NCBI RefSeq assembly: GCF_012939995.1
Contig: NZ_SPMZ01000003.1
Location: 1 to 51,510 of the forward strand
Length of the DNA: 51,510 nt
Direction of reading: 5' to 3'
From: Candidatus Competibacter phosphatis
GTDB lineage: Bacteria; Pseudomonadota; Gammaproteobacteria; Competibacterales; Competibacteraceae
Under the pieces are notes generated by a model that saw only the letters and a list, made by a program, of their open reading frames with translations, had not been told where the DNA came from and searched no databases. Below, piece after piece: positions 10,264 to 19,614 of the stretch. Positions within the stretch are counted from its first letter, which is position 1. Every line of letters begins with the position of its first letter. The position numbers and the translations under genes are program-made.

Positions 10264-11013
10264 ATGAAAATCCTGGGTATCGACGTGGGCGGGGCGGGGA
10301 TCAAGGGCGCCGTGATCGAGACCACGACCGGGGAATTGCTGAGCGAGCGAATTCGTATCGAGTCGCCCCGTCCGGCGACCCCCGAAGCTGTTGGCATCAC
10401 AGTCCAAGCGCTCATCGATCAACATCATTGGTCCGGACCCATCGGTATCGGATTTCCAGCCGCGATCCAGCACGGCGTTGCCCGTACCGCGGCTAACATC
10501 GACCCTGCTTTTATCGGATTGCCGGTGGCCGATTACTTTTCGAGGCAAACCGGTTGCCCGGTCCAAGTCGCAAACGATGCCGACGTTGCCGGATTGGCCG
10601 AGATGCGGTTCGGCGCCGCCAAGGATACGGCCGGGGTAGTGCTGGTTGTCACGATTGGTACCGGTCTTGGAACGGCCTTGTTCAGCGACGGCCATCTGCT
10701 GCCGAATACTGAGTTGGGCCATATCATGCTCGATAACGGCTTGGTGGCCGAACGCTATGCTTCGGAAGCTGTGCGCGACACCCAGCAGCTCAAATGGAAA
10801 GACTGGGGCGATCGACTCAACCGTTACTTGGTGACCATGGAAAAATTGTTCTGGCCGGACCTGATCGTGCTCGGTGGCGGCGCCAGCAAAAAGCTGCATA
10901 AGTTTGCCCCGAGGATTACTGTGCAGGCACCTGTCGTGCCCGCCCGCTTTCTCAATCTGGCCGGCATGATCGGCGCGGCGCTGTTCGCCGAGGAAAAACT
11001 GGGAGCGGGATAA
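10264..11013 (+). CDS. ppgK: polyphosphate glucokinase, ROK family
   Basis: A 249-residue cytosolic sugar kinase predicted to phosphorylate glucose using polyphosphate (and/or ATP). The first phosphate loop is [13 protein letters not shown] at residues 5-17, the catalytic region contains [12 protein letters not shown], and the second phosphate loop is [12 protein letters not shown]. The segment [13 protein letters not shown] and the following AERYAS are typical of PpgK rather than other ROK kinases, and LGGGASKK supplies the adenosine-side loop. Length matches actinobacterial and proteobacterial PpgK. AAGGGGA lies 8 bp before the ATG. In a polyphosphate- or glycogen-storing organism it would feed glucose into glycolysis using stored polyP. 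ROK hexokinase without polyP specificity is the alternative. Confidence 0.9.
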   Translation: MKILGIDVGGAGIKGAVIETTTGELLSERIRIESPRPATPEAVGITVQALIDQHHWSGPIGIGFPAAIQHGVARTAANIDPAFIGLPVADYFSRQTGCPVQVANDADVAGLAEMRFGAAKDTAGVVLVVTIGTGLGTALFSDGHLLPNTELGHIMLDNGLVAERYASEAVRDTQQLKWKDWGDRLNRYLVTMEKLFWPDLIVLGGGASKKLHKFAPRITVQAPVVPARFLNLAGMIGAALFAEEKLGAG

Positions 11014-11106
11014 CCTCGTGCGGGATGGAGTGTCACTTGCGCCGTGGTGCCCCTCGCGCCGAAGGCGTGATGGCCGCGTCAGCCTCAAGATGAAGTGATT
11101 CGACTG

Positions 11107-11253
11107 CTACACGCTTTGCTGGCGGTAGTTCTGATAAACCCGCCAGGTTTCAAAGTCGGTTGCCGCTGCGTCGACAAAGCTGCCGTGCCGAGGTCGCCAA
11201 CCCAGTCGCCGCATTGCCTGACGGGCATCTCCATGGCGCAAGAGCTTCAATCT
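11107..11253 (-). pseudogene. possible C-terminal remnant of an unidentified gene
   Basis: Directly after the stop of the response regulator the same frame stays open for 48 codons to a TAG at 11107, reading HGDARQAMRRLGWRPRHGSF and ending VYQNYRQQSV. The A..RLGWRPR piece resembles the tail of sugar-nucleotide epimerases. It has no start of its own, so it may be the stub of a deleted gene or chance coding-like sequence. Confidence 0.25.
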
Positions 11254-12027
11254 TCATCTGTGTCGCTTGACGGCGCGCATCGCCAGTTCGATGCGGTTGC
11301 GCGCGTGCAGCTTATCCATGATTCGGCTCACGTAATTTTTGACCGTACCCTCGGCCAAGAACACCGTGGCGGCAATTTGCTTGTTGCTGTTACCGTGAGC
11401 GAGTAAATCGAGGATGCGCTCTTCCTTGTCGGTCAACGGCTCATCGAACAAATTCGAGGCTGTCGATTTCGGCGCGGGCGGCGGCGTCACGAGTGGCGAA
11501 GAATGGGCGCCCACGTCTTCCTTGGGGCTGGCGATGGGCATGGGATGGGTGTCAGCTTGCGAAACGCGGCGGGCACAAGCTCGAAATTGCTCCAATACCT
11601 TGCCGGCGATGGCCGGCGACAGGCGCGATTCGCCGCGCTGCATCGCTCGCAGCGTCTCCAATACATCCGCCTCGGACGCATCCTTCAGCAAATAAGCCTG
11701 CGCGCCCGCGCAAATGGCCTCAAACACCAACTCGTCGTAATCGTAAGTGGTCAGCACCACCACTCGGGTCCCGGGCAATTTCGCCGTAATCTCGCGGGTG
11801 GCCACGATCCCGCTGACGCGGGGCATCTGTAAGTCCATCACCACAACATCCGGCCTAGTGGCCAAGGCTTGTTCGATGGCTTCGAAACCATCGGCCGCCT
11901 GACCCACGATTTCGATGTCAGGTTCGGTTGCGAGCATCATCGCCAACCCGCGACGAATCAGTGGCTGATCGTCCACGATCAGCAGCCGTAGAAGAGTAGG
12001 ATCGGCGTTATTTGCGGTCACGGTCAT
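11254..12027 (-). CDS. NarL/LuxR-type response regulator
   Basis: A 257-residue two-component regulator. The receiver domain spans about 14-135 with acidic pair LLIVDD, phospho-acceptor Asp65 in VVVMDLQMP, switch Thr in VVLTTYD and Lys in YLLKDAS. A Pro/Ser-rich linker (about 160-190) leads to a LuxR-type HTH with LTDKEERILDLLAHGNSNKQ and GTVKNYVSRIMDKL. The chosen start is the Met at 12027, preceded by GGGGTAAG; an in-frame ATG at 12108 would add 27 residues overlapping the divergent kinase's upstream region. It is divergent from the kinase at 12262, whose HisKA_3 type normally pairs with this regulator class, so they are very likely cognate. The linker is longer than usual. Confidence 0.92.
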   Translation of the reverse strand: MTVTANNADPTLLRLLIVDDQPLIRRGLAMMLATEPDIEIVGQAADGFEAIEQALATRPDVVVMDLQMPRVSGIVATREITAKLPGTRVVVLTTYDYDELVFEAICAGAQAYLLKDASEADVLETLRAMQRGESRLSPAIAGKVLEQFRACARRVSQADTHPMPIASPKEDVGAHSSPLVTPPPAPKSTASNLFDEPLTDKEERILDLLAHGNSNKQIAATVFLAEGTVKNYVSRIMDKLHARNRIELAMRAVKRHR

Positions 12028-12261
12028 TCGTCTTACCCCGGTGGCGATGGCTTGCTCCGGCGGCGGACTCGCGGCGCAAGCCATCGTCTGAATCAGTTCG
12101 TCTATCATGGTCGAACGCCTGTCATGACCCGAGTCGTCGGGTTTTCAGGGCAAAATCAGCACGGAGAAAAGGATCGTGATGGCGATTTTAGCCAATGTCC
12201 CCTTAACCCTCACAGTAACGAAAGGCATATCCGTGGTCACGATTTCACCCGACCCGGATCG

Positions 12262-14106
12262 ATGGACGCCGAGGAAACACTCGTGAGCATCCTACAGCGG
12301 TTCGACCCGAGATTGCGGCTCGCCGCCGCTATCGGCTGGTCAGTATTCGCCATCATCCTGTTGGCGGCGCTGGTGGGAGCGAATCTGGCCGCCAAGAAAG
12401 CCGAACACCGCGCCCGCGCCGATGCCGAACGCTTGCTGACCCAGTTCGCCACCCAAATCCGCCATGCGCTCGACATGGGCCTGGAAACGCGGCGATCCAT
12501 CCTCCAGGCGACCGCCGCTCAGATCGCCGCTTCTGGCGATCGGGGGACCGATGCGCTCCGCCACCATATCGAAGCCGTGCAGGCACAATTTCCCGAGTTC
12601 ACCTGGCTCGGGGTGGCGGATGAGCACGGCCGGGTGGTGGCCGCCACCGGTGGCGGCCACCACGGCGAGAATGTTGCCGCGCAACCCTGGTTTCAGGAAG
12701 GACGACGGCATTCGTTCGTTGGCGATGCCCGTCACATTCCCTTGGTTGAGGGTGAGGGTTCGCCGTCTTCCACCCCAACCAGCCAGACCCCGGGATTCGT
12801 GCTCGCCGTGCCGATTTCGCAACCTTCGGGGCGCCTGGTCGGCGTCCTCGGCGCACGCCTTTCCTGGACTTGGGTCGAACGCCACCAGGATGGCTTGTTG
12901 CGCGGGCTGGAAACCGACCGCCCGCTGGAGCTGTTGCTGACCGTCGAGGATAACCTGGTGTTGATTGGCCCGCGCAACTGGCTCGGTCGCGCGCTGGCGG
13001 CGAATACCGATCTCAGCGAAAACGGGGCTTACATGGTCGGTCGGCACGTCGTGCCCACCGAACAGAAAGAAGGAGTGGATTGGACCGTGATCCTGCGCCA
13101 GGATGCCGACACCGCGCTGGCACACGCCCGAACGACTCGCCAAGCGGTATTTCTGGTGGTGTTTTTGGCGGGCCTGGCTTCGGCGATCGCCGCCGTCTTC
13201 GTCACTCGCGCGTTGACTCTCCGTCTGACCGTGCTGGCCGATCAGGCGCAAAGGGTTCGCCAGGGCCTGCGAAAAAACCTATCGGTTCCCGTCGGAGCCG
13301 ACGAAATCGGCCGTATCGGGGCCACCCTCTCCAATTTAGTGGGACACCTCCAGCAAGAAAAGCAGACGCTGGCGACCCTGAATGCCGAGCTGGACGCCCG
13401 CGTGGCCGAGCGGACCGCGCGTATCGAACGAATGGCCAAGGAAGCGCGCCATGCCGCGATCACGCGTGAGCGGCTGCGTTTGGCGCGCACGCTCCATGAT
13501 ACGTTGGCGCATTCGCTGATGGCTTTGCTGACGCAGATTCGGCTGATTCGCAAACTCCGCGACCGCCTTGATCCCGCCGAATTGGACGCGGAACTGGCGC
13601 GAGCCGAGGAAGTGGCCGCCACCGGTTTGGCCGAGGCGCGGGCCGCGATCACCCAAATGCGCCATAACGATGTGTGCGATGCGGGTCTCGGCGCGGCCTT
13701 GCAGGAACTGCTGAGCCGCTTCGAGGAGCGCTCGGGTGTCGATGCCGTGCTGGACGCCGATACCCAAGCCGCCGGCATGGCCGACGAACGAGCGGAAACG
13801 GTATTTCGCATCGTCGAGGAAGCGTTGAACAACGTCGAACGACACGCCAACGCCCAAACGGTGCGCGTTGCCTTACGGTGGACCGAATCCCAATCCGCCG
13901 AATCGCCGCGCTGGAGTCCCGACGATTCGACCCGCGTGCGCATCGAAGTCGCCGACGACGGCGTCGGCTTCGATCCGGCGACGCCATGTCCCGGCCACTA
14001 CGGCCTGCGCGGCATTCGCGAGCAGGCGGAACTGATCCGGGCACGCTTCGAACCGCGTAGCCAACCCGGAGCCGGCACCTGCCTCGTTCTGGAGTTCGAG
14101 GCATAA
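12262..14106 (+). CDS. sensor histidine kinase (NarX-like HisKA_3) with periplasmic CACHE sensor
   Basis: About 614 residues from the ATG at 12262. A membrane helix at about 20-43 is followed by a periplasmic CACHE-like domain (TWLGVADEHGRVVAATGGG, then QPWFQEG, typical of double-CACHE ligand sensors), a second helix at about 293-318, a HAMP segment with coiled coil, and the HisKA_3 dimerisation domain, phospho-His near 411 in RTLHDTLAHSL. The ATPase domain follows with EEALNNVERHANA (N box), VADDGVGFDP (G1) and GHYGLRGIREQAE (G2). An upstream in-frame ATG at 12052 would overlap the divergent regulator and is less likely; a GTG at 12283 is another option. It probably phosphorylates the divergent NarL-type regulator; the ligand is unknown. 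Confidence 0.92.
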   Translation: MDAEETLVSILQRFDPRLRLAAAIGWSVFAIILLAALVGANLAAKKAEHRARADAERLLTQFATQIRHALDMGLETRRSILQATAAQIAASGDRGTDALRHHIEAVQAQFPEFTWLGVADEHGRVVAATGGGHHGENVAAQPWFQEGRRHSFVGDARHIPLVEGEGSPSSTPTSQTPGFVLAVPISQPSGRLVGVLGARLSWTWVERHQDGLLRGLETDRPLELLLTVEDNLVLIGPRNWLGRALAANTDLSENGAYMVGRHVVPTEQKEGVDWTVILRQDADTALAHARTTRQAVFLVVFLAGLASAIAAVFVTRALTLRLTVLADQAQRVRQGLRKNLSVPVGADEIGRIGATLSNLVGHLQQEKQTLATLNAELDARVAERTARIERMAKEARHAAITRERLRLARTLHDTLAHSLMALLTQIRLIRKLRDRLDPAELDAELARAEEVAATGLAEARAAITQMRHNDVCDAGLGAALQELLSRFEERSGVDAVLDADTQAAGMADERAETVFRIVEEALNNVERHANAQTVRVALRWTESQSAESPRWSPDDSTRVRIEVADDGVGFDPATPCPGHYGLRGIREQAELIRARFEPRSQPGAGTCLVLEFEA

Positions 14107-14148
14107 GGCGGAGCGGAGTCCTTTCGCGCGCTCGAAAAACCGTGACGA

Positions 14149-14481
14149 ATGACCTGTCCCATGCGTGACCGGCGGTACTGGGGAGGACGGGGCGGCTCTC
14201 CTACAGTGTCGGTCAGCGGGTTGCGCGGATCGCGGAGTCAGCGAGGCGCCGCGCGATCCACCGTCCATCGAACCGCACGGGAGAAACGACGTGAGATTGA
14301 TGCGCGCTGCATGCCCTACTTGCAACTCAGCGATGCCGGTTCAATGACCTATGCCATGCTGCCGGCTGGCAAGTACCGGAACACGGCTCAGTTCAGGGGC
14401 CGGTCCGAAACGCGGGAAGTCACGCTGGACGGCGACACCGGTCGCGATGTGTATTTCCACTGGAAGGGCGACGCCAAATAA
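14149..14481 (+). pseudogene. decayed gene with an incarboxypeptidase-regulatory-like C-terminus
   Basis: The last 53 codons read YLQLSDAGSMTYAMLPAGKY, then RNTAQFRGRSETREVTLDG, then DVYFHWKGDAK. This is the look of a periplasmic protein with a carboxypeptidase-regulatory-like beta domain (MLPAGKYxxxAxxxGxxxxxxVT, ending in an aromatic FHW). In another frame at 14166 TGGTGEDGAALLQ resembles the start of the same protein class (GGxGEDExxAL). No single frame joins the two, and the middle has no coding character, so this is best read as a broken gene. The open frame from 14149 is listed for its 3' half only. Confidence 0.4.
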
Positions 14482-14591
14482 ACGCCCGCGACGATGAAAT
14501 CCCAGCGGATGGTGGTGACCCGTTCGGTGGAGACCTACCGACCCCGCGCATCGCGCGGCGCCGGTGGTGGTCAACGGGTTTCTGAATCGCT

Positions 14592-15914
14592 GTGATCTCT
14601 CGTACTGCCTTACGAGACGTCCGGCGCGTGTTGTTCGCGTTGGATAGTCCTTGGCGCAATCTCCTGGTCGCCATGGGGGGTGGGCGTGTTGGGCGCGCTG
14701 GCCGTGGAAGCGTTCCGCACGGTCCTGTTCGCGCTGGAAATGGGCTTGGTCGGCGCGCATGACGGGCATCTGGTGCCAGCCGCCCGCGAACTGGAACCTG
14801 AGATTCGCTTGCTGGTGCCAGCGATCGGCGGGCCGGCCGTGGGGATGTTGTTGTGGTTGGCCGAGGGCGCGCATTCGACCAAGCTCTCTCGCTTCAGAGG
14901 CGATTACATCGAAGCGGTCGCCATTGGCAACGGCCGGCTCGACCTGCGCGGCGGCGTGCTCAAGATCCTGGCTTCGCTGGTGGTGGTCAGCACCGGCGGC
15001 GCCGTGGGTCGCGAGGGCGCCATGATTCTGTTTTCCGCCATGGCCGCATCCTGGATCGGCCGGCTGGCCGGCGAGACATTGGAACTGCGGCTGATGGTGA
15101 GCTGCGGGGCGGCGGCGGGACTGGCGGCAGCCTATCACACGCCGCTGGCCGGGGCGGTTTTCGTCGCCGAAATCTTGCTGGGATCGCTGGTATTGGCGCA
15201 GCTCGGGCCGGTCGTGGTGGCGGCGGTGGTGTCGCACGGCATCACCATCGCGCTGGTTGGTCCCGGTATCCGATTTCCCATGGCAACCGTTCCCACGCTT
15301 GGAGCGTCGCAAGCCATGGTCATGCTGGCGTTCGCGCCGATCAGCGGAATCGCGGGCGCTGCCTTGCTGTATTGGCTGGAACTGGCGCGCGGTCGTTTAC
15401 CAAGCTCGCCTTACCCTTACCCTTGCCGTTGGTGCTGGGCGGTCTGGTGGTCGGAGTACTGTCGTTGTGGCGACCGGAAGTCTGGGGTAACGGCGATAGC
15501 GGCGTCCGCCAGCAGATCGACGGGCTGTGGCCTTGGCAAACCGTGGCGTTGGTGCTGGCTTTCAAGCTGCTGGCGGTGGCGGCGACCACCGGATCGGGAG
15601 CGCCAGGCGGCGTGTTCACGCCGACGCTGTTTGTCGGCGCCGCTTTCGGCGCGCTGCTCTCGGCCGCGCTAGCCGCGCTCGGTTACACCGGGGCGGCCGA
15701 GCCGGTGTATGCGGTGTTGGGGATGGCCACCTTGCTGGCCGGCACCACGCACGCGCCCGTGATGGCCGCGTTGATGGTGGCTGAAATGACCGGCCAATAC
15801 AGCTTGCTCGTCGTATTCCTGCCGGCTTGCGTGGTGACGACCTTGGTTTCCCAGCGTCTGCATCCGCGCTCGATTTACGGTTTGCGCGCGCCGACCGAAG
15901 AACCCGAGTCGTGA
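14592..15914 (+). CDS. ClC-type chloride channel/antiporter, two frameshifts
   Basis: About 440 residues once two shifts are bridged. The frame opens at GTG 14592 (VISRTALRDVRRVLFALDSP), then needs one G removed from the six-G run at 14675-14680 to continue as GVLGALAVEAFRTVLFALEM. A second change at about 15384-15395, in GCGCGCGG, leads into LALPLPLPLVLGGLVVGVLS. ClC selectivity elements are GREGA (usual GREGP, containing the gating Glu) and GGVFTPTLFVGA (GxFxP). About ten hydrophobic segments are seen; there is no CBS domain. It is an inner-membrane anion channel or Cl-/H+ exchanger. The start is uncertain because of the nearby shift. No link to neighbours is apparent, although it precedes cydAB by only 95 bp. 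Confidence 0.85.
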
Positions 15915-16009
15915 CCGGAATCACCAGCGGGTGTGATCGTCGGCACTGGCCGGGCGCTGGATCGAATAGTGCAATACGCTTATCCGCAGCCTAGATCTGG
16001 AGTTCCGCC

Positions 16010-17411
16010 ATGTTCGGCAATCCACTGATTCTGTCGCGATTGCAATTTGCCTTCGTCATCGCATCCCACATCATCTTTCCGGCCTTCACGGTCGGGTTGG
16101 CGAGCTATATCGCCGTGCTCGAAGGTTTGTATCTGGCGCGGGGCGACGCGCGTTATCTGCGGGCGTCCAAGTTTTTTATTGCGTATTTTCGCGGTTGCTT
16201 TCGGCATGGGTGTGGTTTCGGGGATCGTGATGCCGTTCCAGTTCGGTACCAACTGGGCACGCCTCTCCGACCAAGTAGCGAACGTCGTCGGTCCACTGCT
16301 GGCTTACGAAGGATTGACGGCGTTCTTTCTGGAAGCGACCTTCCTGGGCGTGCTGCTGTTCGGACGAGGCCGGGTGCCGCAGTGGGCACATTTCGGCGCG
16401 GCGGTTCTGGTGGCGGTCGGTACGTTGTTTTCGTCGTTCTGGATCTTGGCCTTCAATAGCTGGTTGCAAACGCCCGCCGGTTTCGTGATGGAAGGGGGCC
16501 GCTTCATGCCGTCGAGTTTCAGCGCCATCCTCTTCAATCCTTCGTTTCCCTACCGGCTGGCGCATACGGTGAGCGCGTTCTACAACACCACGGGCTTTGT
16601 GGTGTTGGGTGTGTCGGCGTATTACCTGGCGCGCGGGCGTCATCGGGAAACCGCCCTGTTGATGGCGCGCATGACGGTGTTTTTCCTCGCGGTGATGATG
16701 CCGCTGCAAATCCTGCTCGGCGACGCGCACGGTTTGAATACCTTGCAACACCAGCCGGCCAAGATCGCGGCGATGGAGGGTTTGTGGGAGACCAGCGCGC
16801 CCGCGCCGTCGGTGCTGTTCGCGATTCCCGATCAGGACGCGCAGGCCAATCGTTTCGAAGTCGCGGTGCCGCAATTGGCCAGCCTGTATCTGACTCATTC
16901 CCGGGATGGCCAAGTGACTGGCCTCAAGGCATTTGCGCGCGAAGACCAGCCGCCGGTATTGCCGGTCTTTTTCGCGTTTCGGGTGATGGTGGGCATCGGC
17001 ATGCTGATGCTGCTGGTCGCCTGGTGGGGGGCATGGCTGGCCTGGCGCGGCAAATTGGAACATTCGCCACGCTTTTTGCGAATCGCGCAATGGATGGGTC
17101 CCAGCGGCTTTATCGCCGTGCTGGCGGGTTGGGTCGTCACGGAGATGGGTCGGCAACCCTGGACCGTCTACGGTTTGCTACGCACCGCCGAGAGCGTGAG
17201 CCCAACCCTGACCGGTTTGGACGTGTTTCTGTCGCTGTTGTTTTATCAGGTTGTCTATCTCACGGTGTACGCGGCGGCTGGATACTATCTGCTGCGACTG
17301 ATCCAGCAGGGTCCTGACGCCGAACCGCTACCCGACGTCACCGCGCGGCCCACCCGGCCATTGTCGGCATCATCCATCCCCTTGGAAAGCGAGGTTCGTC
17401 ATGGCCATTGA
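16010..17411 (+). CDS. cydA: cytochrome bd-type (cyanide-insensitive) quinol oxidase subunit I, one frameshift
   Basis: About 466 residues after removing one T from TTTT at 16186-16189, which joins RASKFFIAYF to AVAFGMGVVSG. Conserved features: His20 in IASHIIFPAFTVGLA (heme b595 ligand), HTVSAFYNTTGFVV (heme b558 His), and TEMGRQPWTVYGLLRTAES containing the GRQPW quinol-site motif. The stretch between the sixth and seventh helices is short, as in CioA-type oxidases with a short Q-loop, and the protein is shorter than E. coli CydA. With CydB it reduces O2 to water in the inner membrane with high affinity and without proton pumping. It overlaps cydB by 11 bp. No FNR- or ArcA-like site was evident upstream. 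Confidence 0.93.
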
Positions 17412-18409
17412 TCTGGTGCCGGTTTGGATCGCGATCATGGCGCTCGCGATTTTCATGTACGTCCTGCTCGACGGCTTCGATCTCGGCGTGGGCATTCTCT
17501 ATCCGCTGGCTCCCTCGGAGCGGGACCGCACCCTGATGATGGCTTCGGTGGCGCCGATCTGGGACGGCAACGAAACCTGGCTCGTCATGGGGGGAGCGGG
17601 ATTGCTGGCGGCGTTCCCGCGCGCGTTCTCGATCCTGATGCCCGCCTTGTATTTCCCGATATTGCTCATGCTGCTGGGGTTGATCTGTCGCGGTGTGGCC
17701 TTCGAGTTCCGTCTCAAGGCCCCGCACAAACGCGCGGTCTGGTCGGCGGCGTTTTTTCGGGGGCTCGTTCGCAGCCGCGTTCGCGCAGGGCATCATTCTC
17801 GGTAACTACATCAATGGATTTCGGATCGCGAACGGCCAGTTCGCCGGTACGAGTTGGGACTGGGTGCATCCGTTCGCGTTGTTCACGGGCTTGGGGGTGG
17901 CGGCGGGCTATGCATTGCTCGGAGCGACTTGGCTGGTGTTGAAAACCGAAGGCGACCTGCAAGTTTGGGCACGCCGTCAGGCGCGGCGAGCACTGGCCAT
18001 CACTGGGCTCTTCATCGTCGTCGTCAGCTTGTATTCGCCGTTCGCGCACCCGCGCATTTACGCGCGGTGGTTCGACGCGGAACATTGGCTGTGGCTGGCG
18101 CCCTTGCCGTTGGCGACGCTGGCTTTGTTTTGGGCGGCGGATGCGGCCTTGCGGCGCGGGCACTCGCAAGCGGGGCCGTTCGTGGCCGCGATGGGTATTT
18201 TCGCCCTATGTTACGCCGGGCTAACCGTGAGCTTGTTCCCGTATGTGGTCCCGCACGAAATCACCTTGTGGCAGGCCGCCGCAAATCCTCGAAGTCAGGC
18301 TTTTCTACTGATTGGCACCTTGCCGTTGCTGCCGATCATCCTGGGCTACACGGCGTGGTCGTACTGGGTCTTTCGCGGCAAGGTGTCGACCAGCGACGGC
18401 TACGGTTGA
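17401..18409 (+). CDS. cydB: cytochrome bd-type quinol oxidase subunit II, one frameshift
   Basis: About 335 residues once one T is removed from the six-T run at 17752-17757, joining AVWSAAFF to GSFAAAFAQGIILGNYINGF. CydB hallmarks are LLDGFDLGVGIL near residue 22, APIWDGNETWLVMGGAG, and the closing SLFPYVVPHEITLWQAA. Eight or so hydrophobic helices are present. It overlaps cydA, giving a two-gene operon; no small CydX-like frame follows. The length matches the CioB subgroup. Confidence 0.93.
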
Positions 18410-18851
18410 ATCGCAATCGAGCGGTTTTCGCGTGGTTCATGTGGCCTCCGAGTCCTGGAAGGCGGGTCTGCTGGGCATGAACGGGATGCAGGCTCGGGAC
18501 TCATGGTGACGATCCGCACACTGAAGTCATCGCCTTGTTCTGAATGATCTTTGTCACTGCACGGAGCGGAGAATGGCATGACCACGTCGTGACCGTCGCC
18601 ACTGTTGGAAACCGCGATGGTCTCTTAAAGTGCGCTCAACGACGGTCGCTGGGAATCTTCGTCAATCATCGCAACCGACCAAGGAGCGCTTCCAAATTCC
18701 TGGTGATCGTCCACGGCGGAGCTGACACCGTTCAACGAGCCCGTGACGTACTGGAAACCGTCGGTAGCGCCGATGCGCGGACCCATCCCGGAACTCTCTG
18801 ACGCATCGAGTCATTCCGACTCTTGATCATTCATCCTCAACGACGGAGGCC
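18410..18851 (+). other. intergenic region with a doubtful open frame
   Basis: An 85-codon frame at 18544-18801 has only one stretch of protein-like character, FLVIVHGGADTVQRARDVLE, which faintly resembles small stress-protein alpha/beta folds. The rest is not convincing, and no ribosome site stands out. It may be the relic of a small gene. No terminator after cydB was found. Confidence 0.35.
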
Positions 18852-19539
18852 ATGATGAACATTCGCAAGACATTGCTCACCGTTACAGGCGTTGCCTTTG
18901 TTTCTTTATCGCTCACCGCGCTGGCCGTGGAACATAGTACCAACGAGCGCGCGTTCATGCGGTTGTCGGAAGATGGTTCCAAGGCCGCCCGTACCATCTC
19001 GCTGGCGCGCGTGGCCATTTTCGACGGGCAAACCCAAGAGGCGAAGACCCTGGTGGAACAGGCGAAAACCGCGCTGGGTGCCGCCGCCAAGGATGCCGAT
19101 AAACTGGCGATCAAAGCGCCGAAGCACGACGATCTAGGACCAATGGTCCCTATTGATGCCCGGCTCACGATGGCGGATGTCTATACTCTGACACCCGAAA
19201 AGAAGGCTGAAATCGATAAGGTGAACGAGCATCTGAAAAAGGGTGAAACCAAGAAAGCCCTCGAAGTGCTGCGTCCGATCGATGTGCAGTTGACTCTGAC
19301 CTCTTTATTCATGCCGCTCGACCCGACCGCCAAGGCGGTGGATCAGGCCGGAAAGCTATTGGCCGACGACAAATATTACGAAGCTAACCTGGCGCTCAAG
19401 AAAGCCGAGGATAGCTGGGTGACCGACTCCCAGAGCTTTGTGGACTATTTGGAAAAATTACCGGATTCCGGTAAGGGAACGGCCCATGCCGCGCCCGCAA
19501 GCTCCTCGGAAACCGCATCGAAAAAAATCGGAAAAGTAA
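18852..19539 (+). CDS. YfdX family periplasmic protein
   Basis: The frame starts at ATG 18852 behind ACGGAGG and carries a signal peptide (LLTVTGVAFVSLSLTALA). The mature part has the YfdX pattern: SEDGSKAARTISLARVAIFD, QAKTALGAAAKDADKL, a mid-region PIDARLTMADVYTLTPEKKA, and ANLALKKAEDSW near the end. Uncorrected, the frame runs to 19985, but the last 145 codons are an antisense reading of the RND gene. Removing one A from the seven-A run at 19521-19527 gives SEK followed by TAA at 19537, about 228 residues, matching the family. YfdX proteins are stress-related (acid/EvgA regulon in E. coli) with unclear biochemistry. Confidence 0.85.
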
Positions 19540-19567
19540 CCGAGCGACCAGCGTTGCTTTTCTCGAA

Positions 19568-19586
19568 CCCCTCCCGCCGGGAGGGG
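19568..19586. terminator. GC-rich hairpin between convergent genes
   Basis: CCCCTCCC (19568-19575) pairs perfectly with GGGAGGGG (19579-19586) around GCC. It lies between the ends of the YfdX and RND genes, which converge. There is no clear T-tract, so termination is inferred from position. A similar hairpin occurs at 45902-45924, so it may be a dispersed repeat. Confidence 0.5.
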
Positions 19587-19614
19587 TACAACTCCAAATA
19601 TCTCCAGACGCATT

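Noticed and set aside
16010..18409. Programmed ribosomal frameshifting in cydA and cydB
   Set aside because: The shifts sit in runs like those in a dozen unrelated genes, with no downstream structure pattern; a common sequencing cause is simpler.
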